Below are positions 26,285 through 37,000 of a stretch of 64,000 bases of DNA, piece by piece. Both the position numbers and the translations under genes were made by a program. Numbering within the stretch: the first letter of the stretch is position 1; each line of letters starts with the position of its first letter. Origin of the DNA: Actinotignum schaalii FB123-CNA-2 (lineage in GTDB: Bacteria > Actinomycetota > Actinomycetes > Actinomycetales > Actinomycetaceae); the NCBI RefSeq assembly GCF_000411135.1, contig NZ_KE150262.1, positions 560,770 through 624,769 on the forward strand, read 5' to 3'. The notes beneath the pieces were generated by a model. The model ran no database searches. It had not been told where the DNA came from and worked only from the letters and a program-made list of their open reading frames with translations.

Positions 26285-28023
26285 GACAGCTCCTCTGTGG
26301 TTGGGCGGCCGAAAATATCAGGTGCGGGCGAAACCGGCCCCGCGGTGGGCGGCACTTGCCCCGCGGTGGGCGGTACTTGCGTCGCGGTGGGCGGCACTTG
26401 TCCGGCTCCGGGCGGTAGCTGCGCGGGCGGAGCGGCGGGGGAGCCGTCGATCAAATTTGGATCGCAACCGAGCTGATGCAACTGCCCCTTCTGCAACTCT
26501 TTCTGGAAACGCTTGAGCTGCCGTGCTTCGCGTTTCTTGCGCCGCGCGAACGTGGCGCGGGCACTGCGCTTGGGCAGCATGGGAACATCACGGGCCCGGG
26601 TCCAGCGGTGCACGCCGGGAATATGCCAATTCCCGATGTAATGCATGAACAGGCCCATCACGCGCCCGCCCACGCTGGCCAGCCGGGCTGCGGCCTCCAG
26701 GCGCCAGCCCTTGCCCATCACCCAGCCGCCTCCGGCCATAAGGATCGGTTCCACATGCGGGCGCAGGCCCGCTTCGGCCCGTTTCTTATCCACCGCTTTG
26801 CGCCGCAGGTGCACGAGGATATTCGAAATCGGGATTTTCACCGGGCACACTTCATTACACGCCCCGCACAGGGTGGAGGCGAAGGGCAGGGAGCGATCCA
26901 CCGCCGATTCCAGGCCGCGAATTTGCGGATTGAGAATCGCGCCGATAGGCCCGGGGTAGACTGACCCGTAGGCGTGCCCGCCCACTTTCTCGTAGACCGG
27001 GCAGATATTCAGGCAGGCCGAGCAGCGAATGCAGCGCAGCGCCGCGCGCCCCACCGGGTCGGAGAGCACCTTGGTGCGCCCGTTATCGAGCAAAATAATA
27101 TGTACATCGCGCGGGCCATCACCTTCGCGCGCGCCGGTCCAAATAGTTCCGTAGGGCGCCATGCGCTCACCGGTGGACGAACGCGGCAGCAGCTGCAAGA
27201 ACACTTCGAGATCCTGGAAAGTGGGGAGAATTTTCTCGATACCCACCACGGAAATGAGGGTTTCCGGCAGGGTGAGATTCATACGCCCATTACTTTCGGA
27301 TTCCACCACCACCAGGGAACCCGTTTCCGCAATGGCGAAATTCGCGCCGGAGATCCCCACCTTGGTGCGCATGAACTTTTCGCGCAGGTGCACGCGCGCC
27401 GCGGCGGCCAGCTCGGCCGGCTCATCGGTCACATCGGGTGGGCAAGGGGTGCCGTACTGGCCCATCTCCCGCAGGAAAATATCGCGCACCTCGCTGCGAT
27501 TACGGTGAATTGCGGGCACCAGAATATGGCTGGGCCGGTCGTGCCCGAGCTGCACAATAAGCTCGGCCAGGTCCGTTTCCCACGCCGCGATCCGCGCTTC
27601 TTCCAGGTGTTCGTTCAGGTCAATTTCCTGGCTGACCATGGACTTCACCTTGGTGACTTCGCTTTCCCCGGTGGCGCGCACCAGGTCGATAACGATCTGG
27701 TTGGCTTCCTCCGCATCGCGCGCCCAGTGCACGTGCGCCCCGGCCGCGGTGGCGTTCTTTTCAAACTCTGCCAGGTAGTAATCGAGGTGGCGCCCCACCC
27801 GGTTCTTAATATCGGCGCCGGCCTGGCGGATATCCTGCCAATTATCCAGCTCGCTCACCACCGCCTGCCGCTTGGCGCGAATGGTGTGGGTGGCGTGATG
27901 GAGATTCTTCGCCTGCGTTTCGTTACCCAGCTCGCGTACCGCGGCCTTGGGGAAGGCCGGGGAATCAAGCAGATCCCCGTCGGGCGGGGCCGGGGTGAGG
28001 CGTTCCAATTTCAGTGTTTTCAT
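26281..28023 (-). CDS. lutB: L-lactate utilization iron-sulfur protein LutB
   Basis: 580 residues from ATG 28023, which overlaps the lutA stop; a longer upstream extension belongs to another frame's context. The LUD domain is followed by two 4Fe-4S clusters: CIRCSACLNICPVY and STLCGACNEVCPVKIP (about 334-402). These pass electrons from lactate oxidation. The protein then carries an unusual tail of about 60 residues made of PPTA-GQV-type repeats (PPGAGQV, PPTATQV, PPTAGQV, PPTAGPV), absent from typical LutB. The repeats coincide with a roughly 30-base DNA tandem repeat near 26330-26420, so the tail probably grew by slippage. Confidence 0.92.
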   Translation of the reverse strand: MKTLKLERLTPAPPDGDLLDSPAFPKAAVRELGNETQAKNLHHATHTIRAKRQAVVSELDNWQDIRQAGADIKNRVGRHLDYYLAEFEKNATAAGAHVHWARDAEEANQIVIDLVRATGESEVTKVKSMVSQEIDLNEHLEEARIAAWETDLAELIVQLGHDRPSHILVPAIHRNRSEVRDIFLREMGQYGTPCPPDVTDEPAELAAAARVHLREKFMRTKVGISGANFAIAETGSLVVVESESNGRMNLTLPETLISVVGIEKILPTFQDLEVFLQLLPRSSTGERMAPYGTIWTGAREGDGPRDVHIILLDNGRTKVLSDPVGRAALRCIRCSACLNICPVYEKVGGHAYGSVYPGPIGAILNPQIRGLESAVDRSLPFASTLCGACNEVCPVKIPISNILVHLRRKAVDKKRAEAGLRPHVEPILMAGGGWVMGKGWRLEAAARLASVGGRVMGLFMHYIGNWHIPGVHRWTRARDVPMLPKRSARATFARRKKREARQLKRFQKELQKGQLHQLGCDPNLIDGSPAAPPAQLPPGAGQVPPTATQVPPTAGQVPPTAGPVSPAPDIFGRPTTEELS

Positions 28024-28862
28024 GCGATCCTCCCGGTGGGGGTTGTTGCGGCGCCCGGTACAGCCGCAGCGCCTACGGTTCCCGCCCCGGCGCTCGCACC
28101 AACGGGTGCGGTCTGCACCAGCAAATTGACCATGTGAATGGGGCGCACGGGTTTCTTCTCCCGGTGGAGAATCCCCCCGAAATTCATGAGGCAAGCATTA
28201 TCGAGGCTCGCCACGTATTCCGCCCCGGTTTCCAGCACGTGCCGGGCCTTATCGCGCCCCAGCGCAATAGACACGTCCGAGTTCTTCACGGAGAACGTGC
28301 CCCCGAAGCCGCAGCACTGGCGCATATCCTCCAGCGGGATATATTCCAGCCCGCGCACCGCCTGCAGCAGGCGAATGGGGCGATCACCCACCTCGGCCAC
28401 GCGCAGCGAATGGCAGGAGGCGTGATAGGTCACGGTATGCGGGAAATACGCGCCCACATCCACCGTCCCGAGCACATCCACGATGAACTCGCTGATGTCG
28501 TAGACCCGTTTCTGCACTTCGTGGACGCGCCGCGCCAGCTCATCTTCACCGGCATCCAGCGCCAGCATCTCGTGCTGTTCGCGCACCGAACCCACGCAGG
28601 ATCCGGAGGGCCCCACAATATAGTCGTAGTCCTCAAAAGCTTCGAGGAAAGCCCGCACGCTCGGCAGCGCCCGATCAAAATAACCGGTATTCGTGAACAT
28701 CTGGCCGCAGCAGGTCTGGGCGCGCGGGAATTCCACCTCGCACCCGAGCCGCTCAAGCAGCACCGCGGTATTATTCACGGTATTCGGGAACATCACCTCG
28801 TTAATACAGGTGGCGAAAACCGCAACTTTCTTGCGCGGTTCCGGCCCGGGAATCAGGCTCAT
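28020..28862 (-). CDS. lutA: L-lactate utilization protein LutA (CCG-domain Fe-S oxidoreductase)
   Basis: 280 residues. Two CCG domains are visible: one with ATCINEVMFP...RAQTCCGQMFTNTGY in the N-terminal half and the other with YHASCHSLR...CCGFGGTFSVKN, the usual ligands of the LutA/heterodisulfide-reductase type cluster. It begins the lutABC operon; lutB starts inside its stop codon. The last ~35 residues (GASAGAGTVGAAAVPGAA) are a low-complexity Ala/Gly tail. Together with the lactate permease upstream, the cell should use L-lactate as a carbon source. Confidence 0.92.
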   Translation of the reverse strand: MSLIPGPEPRKKVAVFATCINEVMFPNTVNNTAVLLERLGCEVEFPRAQTCCGQMFTNTGYFDRALPSVRAFLEAFEDYDYIVGPSGSCVGSVREQHEMLALDAGEDELARRVHEVQKRVYDISEFIVDVLGTVDVGAYFPHTVTYHASCHSLRVAEVGDRPIRLLQAVRGLEYIPLEDMRQCCGFGGTFSVKNSDVSIALGRDKARHVLETGAEYVASLDNACLMNFGGILHREKKPVRPIHMVNLLVQTAPVGASAGAGTVGAAAVPGAATTPTGRIA

Positions 28863-28957
28863 ATCAACTCTTTTCTTTCGTTTTTGTTACGACGACGGCG
28901 CCGCTGCGCGGCGCTGTGCCCGGCCACCCGCGGAACTGAGGCGGGGCAGGAATTCAT

Positions 28958-30571
28958 TTAGGCGAGGAACCCAACCAGCAGGCAGAGCAGGATGAGCAGG
29001 CCGCAGGCCCAGGGCAGAGACCGGCGCAGCAGCACGGATTCCTCGCCGACCATATCCACCCCACCGGTGGCAATTGCCAGGGTTTGGGGGCTAATCATCT
29101 TGCCCACGGCCCCGCCCACGGTATTGCAGGCCACCAGCAGCCCCGGGTCTGCCCCGATCTGGGTGGCGGCGGTGTGCTGCAAATTGGCGAAGAGCGCCGT
29201 GGTTGAGGTTCCCGAACCGGTCACCGCGGTGCCGATCCACCCCAGAATCGGGGCGAGGAAGGGGAAAACAGAGCCGGCTCCGGCAATCCAGGTGCCGATG
29301 GTGAGGGTCTGCCCGGAAAGGTTCATAACGTAGGCGAGGGCGAGCACCGAACCGATGGTGAGGAAGGTCCAGCGCAGCTTGTAGACCTGGGCGAACATGA
29401 GGCGTGCCACTGCATCTGGCCGCATCCGGTAACAGGCGGCCAGTACCAGCGCGGTCAGGAGCAGCAGGGTGCCCGGGGAGCTCAGCCAGGCGAAGGTGTA
29501 GGTGGTGGAGGCGGCGGGCGTGCCATCGGCCGCGCGCACCAGGTTCTCGCCCCCGGCCCACAGGGCCGGCCAGTGGATGGTCACGTTTGTGGCCGCCAGG
29601 GCGTTGCGGATTGCCGGCACCATCTGGGTGGTCACGAAAACGGCCACGATAAGCACGTAGGGGAAGATGGCCCAGGCCAGGGCAGCGGGGCGGATCCGTT
29701 CGGTGGCCGGCCGGGGTGCGGCGCCGGTGAGGCGCTCGGCCGCGGCCCGGCTCCCGCGCGGTTGCCAGATGCGCAGCAGCGCGATTCCCACCGCCAGGCT
29801 CACTAGCGCGGGCACCATATTGACCAGGCCGGGGGCCAGGGTGCGGGCCGCGAACCAGGTGCTCAGCGCGTAGGACGCCCCCACCGCCAGGGCCAGGGGC
29901 CACACCTGGGCCAGGCCGCGCCAGCCGTCCATAATGAGGAGGAGTGCGAAGGGGATGAGCCAGACGAGCACGCTGGTTTGTTCGCTGATCTGCGCGGAGA
30001 GGGTGGCGGCATCAATGCCGGTGAGGTTCGCGCCGGTGAGCACGGGGGTGGCCATTGCCCCGTAGGGCACCGCGAAGGTATTGCCCACCAGCACCGTGAG
30101 CGCCGCCTTCCAGGGCGCGAAACCGAGGGCGAGCAGCATCACGCCGCAAATTGCTACCGGCGCCCCGAAACCTGCCAGCGCCTCGAGGAGGGCGCAGAAA
30201 CTAAAAGCGATGAAAATGCCCAGTGCGCGCGGATCGGGGGAGAGGCGCGCGAAAGCCTGCATGAGGGTGTCGTGATGCCCGGAGGCCACCGTGAGTTCGA
30301 ACAGGATAATCGCGGTGAGAACAATCCAGGTGATGGGGAAGATCCCGAAGACGGCGCCTTCCAGGCCGGCGGCCAGCGCCATGCCGGCGGGCATGTGGAA
30401 AGCAAAAATCGCCACGGCAAGCGCAACGACGACGCCGCATACGCCCGCCCAGTGGGCTTTGATATGGAAGGCGCCCAGCAGGAGGAACACCGTGAGGAGC
30501 GGGAGGAGGGCCACGAGGGCGGAGAGGGTGAGACTCCCCAGCGGCGCGGTAGTTTGTGTAAAGGCTTCCAC
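28958..30571 (-). CDS. lctP: L-lactate permease
   Basis: A 537-residue LctP-family proton symporter with about 13 membrane segments. Signature stretches are GFGAPVAICGVMLLALGF (about 132-149), ALAYVMNLSGQT, GWIGTAVTGSGTSTTALFANLQ (about 438-459) and VGKMISPQTLAIATGG. The start is GTG 30571, supported by GGAGAA 6 bases upstream. It is followed by lutA on the same strand after 95 bases, so uptake and oxidation of lactate are co-expressed or closely coordinated. Confidence 0.93.
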   Translation of the reverse strand: MEAFTQTTAPLGSLTLSALVALLPLLTVFLLLGAFHIKAHWAGVCGVVVALAVAIFAFHMPAGMALAAGLEGAVFGIFPITWIVLTAIILFELTVASGHHDTLMQAFARLSPDPRALGIFIAFSFCALLEALAGFGAPVAICGVMLLALGFAPWKAALTVLVGNTFAVPYGAMATPVLTGANLTGIDAATLSAQISEQTSVLVWLIPFALLLIMDGWRGLAQVWPLALAVGASYALSTWFAARTLAPGLVNMVPALVSLAVGIALLRIWQPRGSRAAAERLTGAAPRPATERIRPAALAWAIFPYVLIVAVFVTTQMVPAIRNALAATNVTIHWPALWAGGENLVRAADGTPAASTTYTFAWLSSPGTLLLLTALVLAACYRMRPDAVARLMFAQVYKLRWTFLTIGSVLALAYVMNLSGQTLTIGTWIAGAGSVFPFLAPILGWIGTAVTGSGTSTTALFANLQHTAATQIGADPGLLVACNTVGGAVGKMISPQTLAIATGGVDMVGEESVLLRRSLPWACGLLILLCLLVGFLA

Positions 30572-31059
30572 GATGTTCTCCTATCCATCGCACGAGGTCG
30601 GGTCGGATGCGGGTCGGTGAGCAGCGTTGGTCACGGCGGTCGAATCCGAATCCGGTTAAGTCTGATTAAGATCGTACGGACGTAGGTCACAAGATAAAAA
30701 TTGAGAGCACATAAATAGAGGTGATATTGCACACAAAACACCTAGTAAGGGACTCCTTACTCTGGCGGAAAACTAGTAAATGTGCTAAACGATTCGGCGC
30801 GCTGTGCGAGTGGCTAGGTATGTAGCTGACGGCCCGTCCGCTCCGCGTGACACGCCGGACGGGGTGGTTACCAGCTTCACAAAGCGCGGGCCCTAAGTCC
30901 TAAAACCGCGGAAATGGGCGCAAAGCGGGAGTGGTGGCGGCGTCGTAACAACCACAAGTTCTAGTGGTCTTTTGTTCTAGGTGCCACTAGGTGTAGTGTT
31001 TAGCCTTGTAGTCGTTCCACCACGCACACAGCGTGACAATCCGAAACTGAGGAGACCTC
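30572..31059. promoter_or_regulatory. divergent region between lctP-lut and nrd operons
   Basis: 488 bases without a gene. AGTAAGG-GACT-CCTTACT at 30744-30761 is a perfect inverted repeat and could be the operator of the lactate genes. A dispersed-motif copy (GGCGGCGTCGTAA) is near 30937-30949. Two NrdR-type boxes follow, described separately. Confidence 0.5.
30952..30999 (+). promoter_or_regulatory. tandem NrdR boxes upstream of nrdHIE
   Basis: CCACAAGTTCTAGTGG (30952-30967) and CCACTAGGTGTAGTGT (30984-30999; reverse ACACTACACCTAGTGG) match the actinobacterial NrdR consensus. Their centres are 32 bases apart, three helical turns, as usual for paired NrdR sites. They should repress nrdHIE when deoxynucleotides are plentiful. 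Confidence 0.75.
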
Positions 31060-31323
31060 ATGAGCATTACCGTCTACACCAAGCCCGCGTGCGTGCAGTG
31101 CAATGCCACCAAGCGCGCGCTCGATAAGGCGGGGCTGGAGTATGAGCTCGTGGATCTCACCCAGGATGCGGAGGCCCTCGCCGCGGTCAAGGCCCTCGGG
31201 TACCAATCGGCACCCGTGGTCATCGCGAACGGCCGCCACTGGTCCGGCTACCGCCCCGATGAAATCAAGGCGCTCAAGGCCGGCGCGCAGGCCACCGCGG
31301 AACCCACCCTGGTGACTGCCTAA
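31060..31323 (+). CDS. nrdH: glutaredoxin-like protein NrdH
   Basis: An 87-residue thioredoxin-fold electron donor for class Ib ribonucleotide reductase. Its active site is KPACVQCNATKRAL (CVQC at 11-14), with SAPVVIANGRHWSGYRPDEI containing the cis-Pro and the WSGYRPD signature of NrdH. It is the first gene of nrdHIE, behind two NrdR boxes; GAGGAGACC precedes the ATG. Confidence 0.95.
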   Translation: MSITVYTKPACVQCNATKRALDKAGLEYELVDLTQDAEALAAVKALGYQSAPVVIANGRHWSGYRPDEIKALKAGAQATAEPTLVTA

Positions 31324-31365
31324 GCTGGCGGTGCGGCCGCGTGCCGCCCGCTGAGGAAAGAACCG

Positions 31366-31764
31366 ATGGCACGTATCGTCTATTTTTCTTCTCAAACAAA
31401 TAACACGCACCGGTTCGTGGAAAAGCTCGGCTACGATGCCGTGCGCATCCCTATCCACGGCGAAACGCCCGTGGTGGATGAACCCTACGTGCTTATTTGT
31501 CCCACTTACGGTGGCGGGAACCATCGCGGTGCCGTGCCGCGCCCCGTCATAAAATTCCTCAATAACGAACACAACCGTGCTCTCATCCGCGGGGTGATCG
31601 CTGGAGGAAATACCAATTTTGGCGATGTTTACGGACTCGCCGGGGATGTTATCTCCGCAAAATGCGGCGTCCCCATGATGTATCGCTTTGAACTGCTCGG
31701 CACGCCTACGGACGTTGCCACGGTTAAGGAAGGTTTGGAACAGTTTTGGGCATCGCAACACTAA
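31366..31764 (+). CDS. nrdI: flavodoxin-like NrdI
   Basis: 132 residues. [17 protein letters not shown] holds the FMN phosphate loop, PTYGGG and [14 protein letters not shown] bind flavin. It supplies the oxidant that builds the dimanganese-tyrosyl cofactor of NrdF. Its last 19 bases overlap the start of nrdE. Confidence 0.95.
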   Translation: MARIVYFSSQTNNTHRFVEKLGYDAVRIPIHGETPVVDEPYVLICPTYGGGNHRGAVPRPVIKFLNNEHNRALIRGVIAGGNTNFGDVYGLAGDVISAKCGVPMMYRFELLGTPTDVATVKEGLEQFWASQH

Positions 31765-33899
31765 CGGATACCGGTTCGGAAAACCTGGATGATTCGCTCG
31801 TGGATTACCACTCGCTCAATGCCGAGCTCAATTTGTACGACGCCGAGGGCAAGATCCAATTCGAGAAGGATCACGAAGCCGTGCGGCAGTACTTCCTCCA
31901 GCACGTCAATAAGAACACCGTGTTCTTCCACGATCTGGAGGAAAAGCTGGAGTACCTCGTGCGCGAAGGTTATTACGAAAAGCGCGTGATTGAGGCTTAC
32001 GATATGGCCTTTATTAAAGAGCTCTACAAGAAGGCCTACGCGCATAAGTTCCGTTTCCCCACGTTCATGGGGGCCTTCAAGTACTACACCTCCTACACCC
32101 TGAAAACCTGGGATGGCACCCGCTACCTGGAGCGTTTCGAGGATCGGGTCTGCATCGTGGCCCTCGCGCTGGCCGATGGGGATACCGAGCTGGCCACCAA
32201 CCTTGTGGAAGAAATGATCACCGGGCGTTTCCAGCCGGCCACCCCCACTTTCCTCAACGCCGGCAAGCAGGCGCGCGGGGAACTGGTCTCCTGCTTCCTG
32301 CTGCGGGTGGAAGACAATATGGAATCCATCGCCCGTGCGATTAACTCCGCGCTCCAGCTCTCCAAGCGCGGGGGCGGGGTGGCACTCAACCTCACCAATT
32401 TGCGTGAACAGGGCGCCCCGATTAAGCGCATCCAAAACCAGTCTTCCGGGGTGAACCCGGTGATGAAGCTACTCGAGGATTCTTTCTCCTACGCGAATCA
32501 GCTCGGGGCACGCCAGGGTGCGGGGGCCGTGTACCTGCACGCCCACCACCCGGATATCATGCGGTTCCTGGATACCAAGCGTGAAAACGCGGATGAAAAA
32601 ATCCGTATTAAGACGCTTTCCCTGGGTGTGGTGATCCCGGACATTACCTTCGAGCTGGCGAAGAACCGCGAGCCCATGTATCTTTTCTCCCCCTATGACG
32701 TGGAGCGGGTTTACGGCAAGCCACTCACCGAGATCTCGGTGAGTGAAAAGTACCGTGAGATGGTCGATGACAAGCGCATTAAGAAAACGAAGATTGATGC
32801 GCGTCAGTTCTTCCAGACCCTCGCCGAAATCCAGTTCGAATCCGGCTACCCCTACATCGTGTACGAGGACACCGTCAATAACACCAACCCGATTAAGGGC
32901 CGGATTACCATGTCTAATCTGTGCTCGGAGATCCTCCAGGTATCCGAGCCTTCCGAATACAATGCGGATCTTTCCTACAAGCATGTGGGCAAGGATATTT
33001 CCTGCAACCTCGGCTCCCTCAATATTGCCAAGGCCATGGATTCGGAGGACCTGGGTAAAACGGTAGAGATTGCGGTGCGTGCCCTCACGGCCGTGTCCGA
33101 CCAGACCAGCATTGACTCGGTGCCCTCCATCAAGCGCGGGAATGAGATGTCCCACGCTATCGGGCTGGGGCAGATGAACCTGCACGGCTACCTGGGCCGC
33201 GAGCGGATCTTCTACGGGAGCGAAGAAGCGCTCGACTTCACCAATATGTATTTCTACACGGTGGCCTACCACGCGATCCGTTCCTCCATGCTGCTGGCGA
33301 AGGAACGCGGGGAGCGCTTCGAAGGCTTCGAGGATTCCACCTATGCGAACGGTGCTTACTTCACGAAGTACCTCGAGCAGGAGTGGGTCCCGCAAACCGA
33401 GCGGGTGCGCGAACTTTTCGCCGCGCATCACATCCCCACCCGGGAAGATTGGGCCCAGCTGGCCGCGGACGTGGCCGAATACGGGATGTACAACCAGAAC
33501 CTCCAGGCGGTTCCGCCCACCGGTTCCATCTCCTATATCAACCACTCCACCTCCTCCATCCACCCGATCGTGTCCAAGATTGAGATCCGTAAGGAAGGCA
33601 AGATCGGGCGGGTGTACTACCCGGCGCCGTATATGACCAATGACAACCTGGAATACTTCCAGGATGCCTACGAAATCGGCCCGCAGAAGATCATCGACAC
33701 CTACGCGGTAGCCACCCAGCACGTGGACCAGGGGCTTTCCCTCACGCTGTTCTACCCGGACACCGTGACCACGCGCGACGTGAACCGCAATTACATTTAC
33801 GCCTGGCGTAAGGGCATCAAGACGCTCTACTACATGCGTATCCGCCAGGCCGCCCTCCAGGGCACCGAAGTGGAAGGGTGCGTCTCCTGCATGCTGTAA
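31746..33899 (+). CDS. nrdE: class Ib ribonucleoside-diphosphate reductase, alpha subunit
   Basis: The 717-residue catalytic subunit that reduces ribonucleoside diphosphates. Redox cysteines appear in ELVSCFLL (about 186) and in [10 protein letters not shown] (about 419), and the C-terminal relay pair is EGCVSCML. The active-site block SNLCSEIL is at about 389, and [12 protein letters not shown] is near 585. The short N-terminus lacks an ATP-cone, as in class Ib. The start read here is TTG 31746 inside nrdI; a nearby alternative cannot be excluded. The partner nrdF lies 5.2 kb downstream. Confidence 0.95.
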   Translation: MGIATLTDTGSENLDDSLVDYHSLNAELNLYDAEGKIQFEKDHEAVRQYFLQHVNKNTVFFHDLEEKLEYLVREGYYEKRVIEAYDMAFIKELYKKAYAHKFRFPTFMGAFKYYTSYTLKTWDGTRYLERFEDRVCIVALALADGDTELATNLVEEMITGRFQPATPTFLNAGKQARGELVSCFLLRVEDNMESIARAINSALQLSKRGGGVALNLTNLREQGAPIKRIQNQSSGVNPVMKLLEDSFSYANQLGARQGAGAVYLHAHHPDIMRFLDTKRENADEKIRIKTLSLGVVIPDITFELAKNREPMYLFSPYDVERVYGKPLTEISVSEKYREMVDDKRIKKTKIDARQFFQTLAEIQFESGYPYIVYEDTVNNTNPIKGRITMSNLCSEILQVSEPSEYNADLSYKHVGKDISCNLGSLNIAKAMDSEDLGKTVEIAVRALTAVSDQTSIDSVPSIKRGNEMSHAIGLGQMNLHGYLGRERIFYGSEEALDFTNMYFYTVAYHAIRSSMLLAKERGERFEGFEDSTYANGAYFTKYLEQEWVPQTERVRELFAAHHIPTREDWAQLAADVAEYGMYNQNLQAVPPTGSISYINHSTSSIHPIVSKIEIRKEGKIGRVYYPAPYMTNDNLEYFQDAYEIGPQKIIDTYAVATQHVDQGLSLTLFYPDTVTTRDVNRNYIYAWRKGIKTLYYMRIRQAALQGTEVEGCVSCML

Positions 33900-33991
33900 G
33901 TATGCGGTGTTTACTTGCGCCGGGTAGGTGAACAGTGCTTACTGATGGTGCGGGTGAGCGGTAGCGAACGTGCGGCTTGTGTGCTTGCGCG

Positions 33992-34029
33992 GGGCGGGCC
34001 GGTTGCGTGGAAACGCGACCGGCCCGCCC
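33992..34029. terminator. bidirectional terminator
   Basis: GGGCGGGCCGGT and ACCGGCCCGCCC, extended by GCGT/ACGC, form a long GC-rich hairpin between nrdE and the minus-strand helicase. Confidence 0.75.
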
Positions 34030-34055
34030 GGTTTAAGCGCGGGTACTTTTCGCGG

Positions 34056-34070
34056 TACGACGGCGCAGCT
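34056..34070 (-). repeat. dispersed-motif copy (exact 15-mer)
   Basis: TACGACGGCGCAGCT, identical to 12610-12624 and 48247-48261 and, reversed, 60915-60929. It overlaps the Snf2 helicase stop codon. Confidence 0.8.
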
Positions 34071-37000
34071 AGCGGCCCTCCGGCCCGGTGAGCTCGAGAA
34101 GGGAGCGGATATCCGCCCCTGAGATGGGCCCGCGGGCCGCCTCGTCCACCATGCCGGCCAGCTCGCGCTTGCGCGCTTGCAGGGCGATGACTTTCTCCTC
34201 GATGGTATCCGCCGAGGCAAGCCGGTAGACGGTGACCGGCTTATCCTGGCCAATGCGATGGGCCCGGTCAATGGCCTGCTCTTCGGCGGCCGGATTCCAC
34301 CACGGATCCATGATGTAAACGTAATCGGCTTCCGTGAGGGTGAGCCCGGTGCCACCCGCCTTGAGGGAAATAAGGAAAACCGGGGTGCTGCCGTCGCGGA
34401 AAGCCGCAATCGCACCGGCGCGATCCCGGGTAGATCCATCCAGATAACTGTAGGTAATGCCCTCCCGGTCAAGTTGGTGGGCAATACGTTCTAGATAGGT
34501 GGTGAACTGGGAGAATACCAGGGCCCGGTGCCCCTCCGGGATAATCTGCTGGAGGTGCTCGAGGAGCAGCATGGTTTTCGCTGGCGGGGTAGTGATCCGC
34601 GCATCCACCAGGCCCGGATCAATAGCCATGCGCCGCAGCCGGGTGAGGGAAGCGAGAATCGAAATGCGATTGGCATTCGGGTCATCGATAAGCCCGAGGA
34701 TTTCCTGGCGCTCGCGTTCCAGTTGTTTGCGATAGCGCTGCGCGTGGGCCGGGGCGAGGGGAACACTGAGCTCGGTGACCGTGCGGGCGGGGAGGTCCTT
34801 GGCCACTTCGGCTTTGCGGCGTCGTAATATAAAGGGCCGCACCAGGCGCGTGAGCAGCGCGGCAGCCTCCTCGTCATTAAATTTCTCAATGGGGTTCTGG
34901 AACTGCTCGGTGAAACGCGCGTGCCCAGGGAGCAGGCCGGGGCTGGTGAGAGCCAGCAGCGCGGCCAAATCCGAGAGGCTATTTTCCACCGGCGTGCCCG
35001 TGACCGCGAACGTCCAGGGGCGGGTGAGCGCGGCGACGGCGCGATAACCCACCGTGCTCGGGTTCTTCACCGCCTGGGCTTCATCGAGGATCACCCCGCC
35101 CCAATCGACCTTCGCGTACTCCGCGCGCTCGAGGCGAAGCAGGGTGTAGGAGGTCACCACAACGTCGGCGTTCGCGGCGATAATCGGCAAGGCCTGTGAA
35201 CGGCGTTTACCTGATTCGGTAATGGTGCGGAGGCGCAGCTCCGGGGTGAAGCGTTCCGCTTCGCTGCGCCAGACCGGCACCACGGAGGTGGGGGCCACCA
35301 CGAGCACCGGACCTTTCAACGTGCCCTCCGCGCGTTCACCGCTCATCATGGCGAGCATCTGCGCGGTTTTACCCAGGCCCATATCATCGGCCAAAATACC
35401 CCCGTAATGGGCCCGCGCCAGGTGGGTGAGCCACGAAAAGCCGGCTTCCTGATAGGAACGCAGAGTTCCGTGGAAAGTTTCGGGAACCGGCACCGCCTCG
35501 CCCAGGTGCTCAAGCTGGGCGAGAGCATCGCCCAGCGCCTGCGGATTGGCCAGCGCGGAGAGATCCAGGGCGTGGGCACGCGCCCGGGGTACAGAAATGC
35601 TGTCCGGGGTGACGGTGCCGAGAGCTGCGGCGTCGTGTAAAAGCTGGCGCAGCGCATCGAAGTCGCTGCCCAGCGGGATGACCATATCTCCCAGCACCAG
35701 ATGCGGGGCGCCGCTGGTGAGTGCGTCGTAGAGGACGGGGAGGGGGACGTCGTGTTCCCCAACGGTGACCGTGACTCCCAGGTCGAGCCAGTCGCGATCC
35801 TCGGTGACGGTGGTGGTGAGGACCGGGGCTTCGGTGAGGACGGTGAGATCCGCGCCCTCGTCGAATATGACCGAGATTCCGGCTGCGCGCCAAGCGGGAA
35901 GAATATCCTCGCGCAGGTGCTGGTAGGTGGTGATGTCGAGGTTGCGACTGCGGGGGAAGTGAAGTTCGGGCATATCAGCCGCGAGCCAGGCCCGTTGGGC
36001 TGCCTGGAGTTGCCCCTGCGGCAACTTCATGATGCCGCTTCCCCAAGTAAGCGGTGTATACAAAGCTGGCATTTCGGTTGGCTCCGTGCTGTCAGCGCCC
36101 AGCAGCTGGCGTTTCGCGTACCACTCCAGCAGGAAAGGTCCGGTGAGCTGCGAATTGAGCTCGTCGGGCGCGGGGCGGCGGATCAGGGCGTGCAGAACCG
36201 GGTCGGAAAAACGATGCGGAGTGAACGCGCCGTCGGGGGAGACCACCCTGATATCGGGCGGCAGGGCGGGAAGGAGGTTGAGTTCAAACATGGGGATTTC
36301 CGCGGCGGGGATGCGTAAGGGCTGCGCGGATCCCAAAGTTTCGGAGAGAGCCGCGGGAAGATTCGGGTTGATGCGGCCGAGGACATAAGAATCGTTTTCG
36401 TAGCTCATGGCGAGGGCTGGCTCGGTGCCTTTGATAACGGCGGCCGGGGTGCCCTCCGGGGTTTCTGGTAGCACCCGCAAATGCAGATCATCACTCCCGC
36501 GCTCGCGGGCGGACAAGCTGAGCTGGGCGCTCCAGGGTGTCTTATCGATGCGGAGCGGCAGGTCAGTATCCCCGCAAAAAAGCTCCACCCCGGCATCGCG
36601 AGCATTTTCCAGGTAGGCCATCGCCGTAGTACCTAAGCTTTGCAAGGAAATACTTGGGTCAAAATACGAGGCGCGCTTCGCCACGTCATGTATTTCCCGC
36701 AGCGCCGCAAGTTGGAGGGGGTCCAAGCTTTCTGCGGCGGAGCTGTAGCCGTGCGCGGGAGCAATAGTGGACCAGGTAGTGGTGCGGTGTGACCACTCCC
36801 CGTTGAGATTCCGCTGGGCCGGGCGCAGCAATCCCGTCACTTCCCCGCTTTCCGCACTGCGGCTGAGAATAAGCCCGAGACCGCGGGTATCCGGGCGCTG
36901 CTCCGTTCCCACAAGGCTATCGGTAAGCAGTGTTCGCCAGGAGCGGTCTTTCACACGCTCGGCGTACACCAGCAAGGTGGCAACGGTGTGCTTACACCGC

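Noticed and set aside
32469-33722. Long minus-strand ORF of 417 codons over nrdE
   Set aside because: Antisense shadow; nrdE is unmistakable and the reverse frame has no family pattern.
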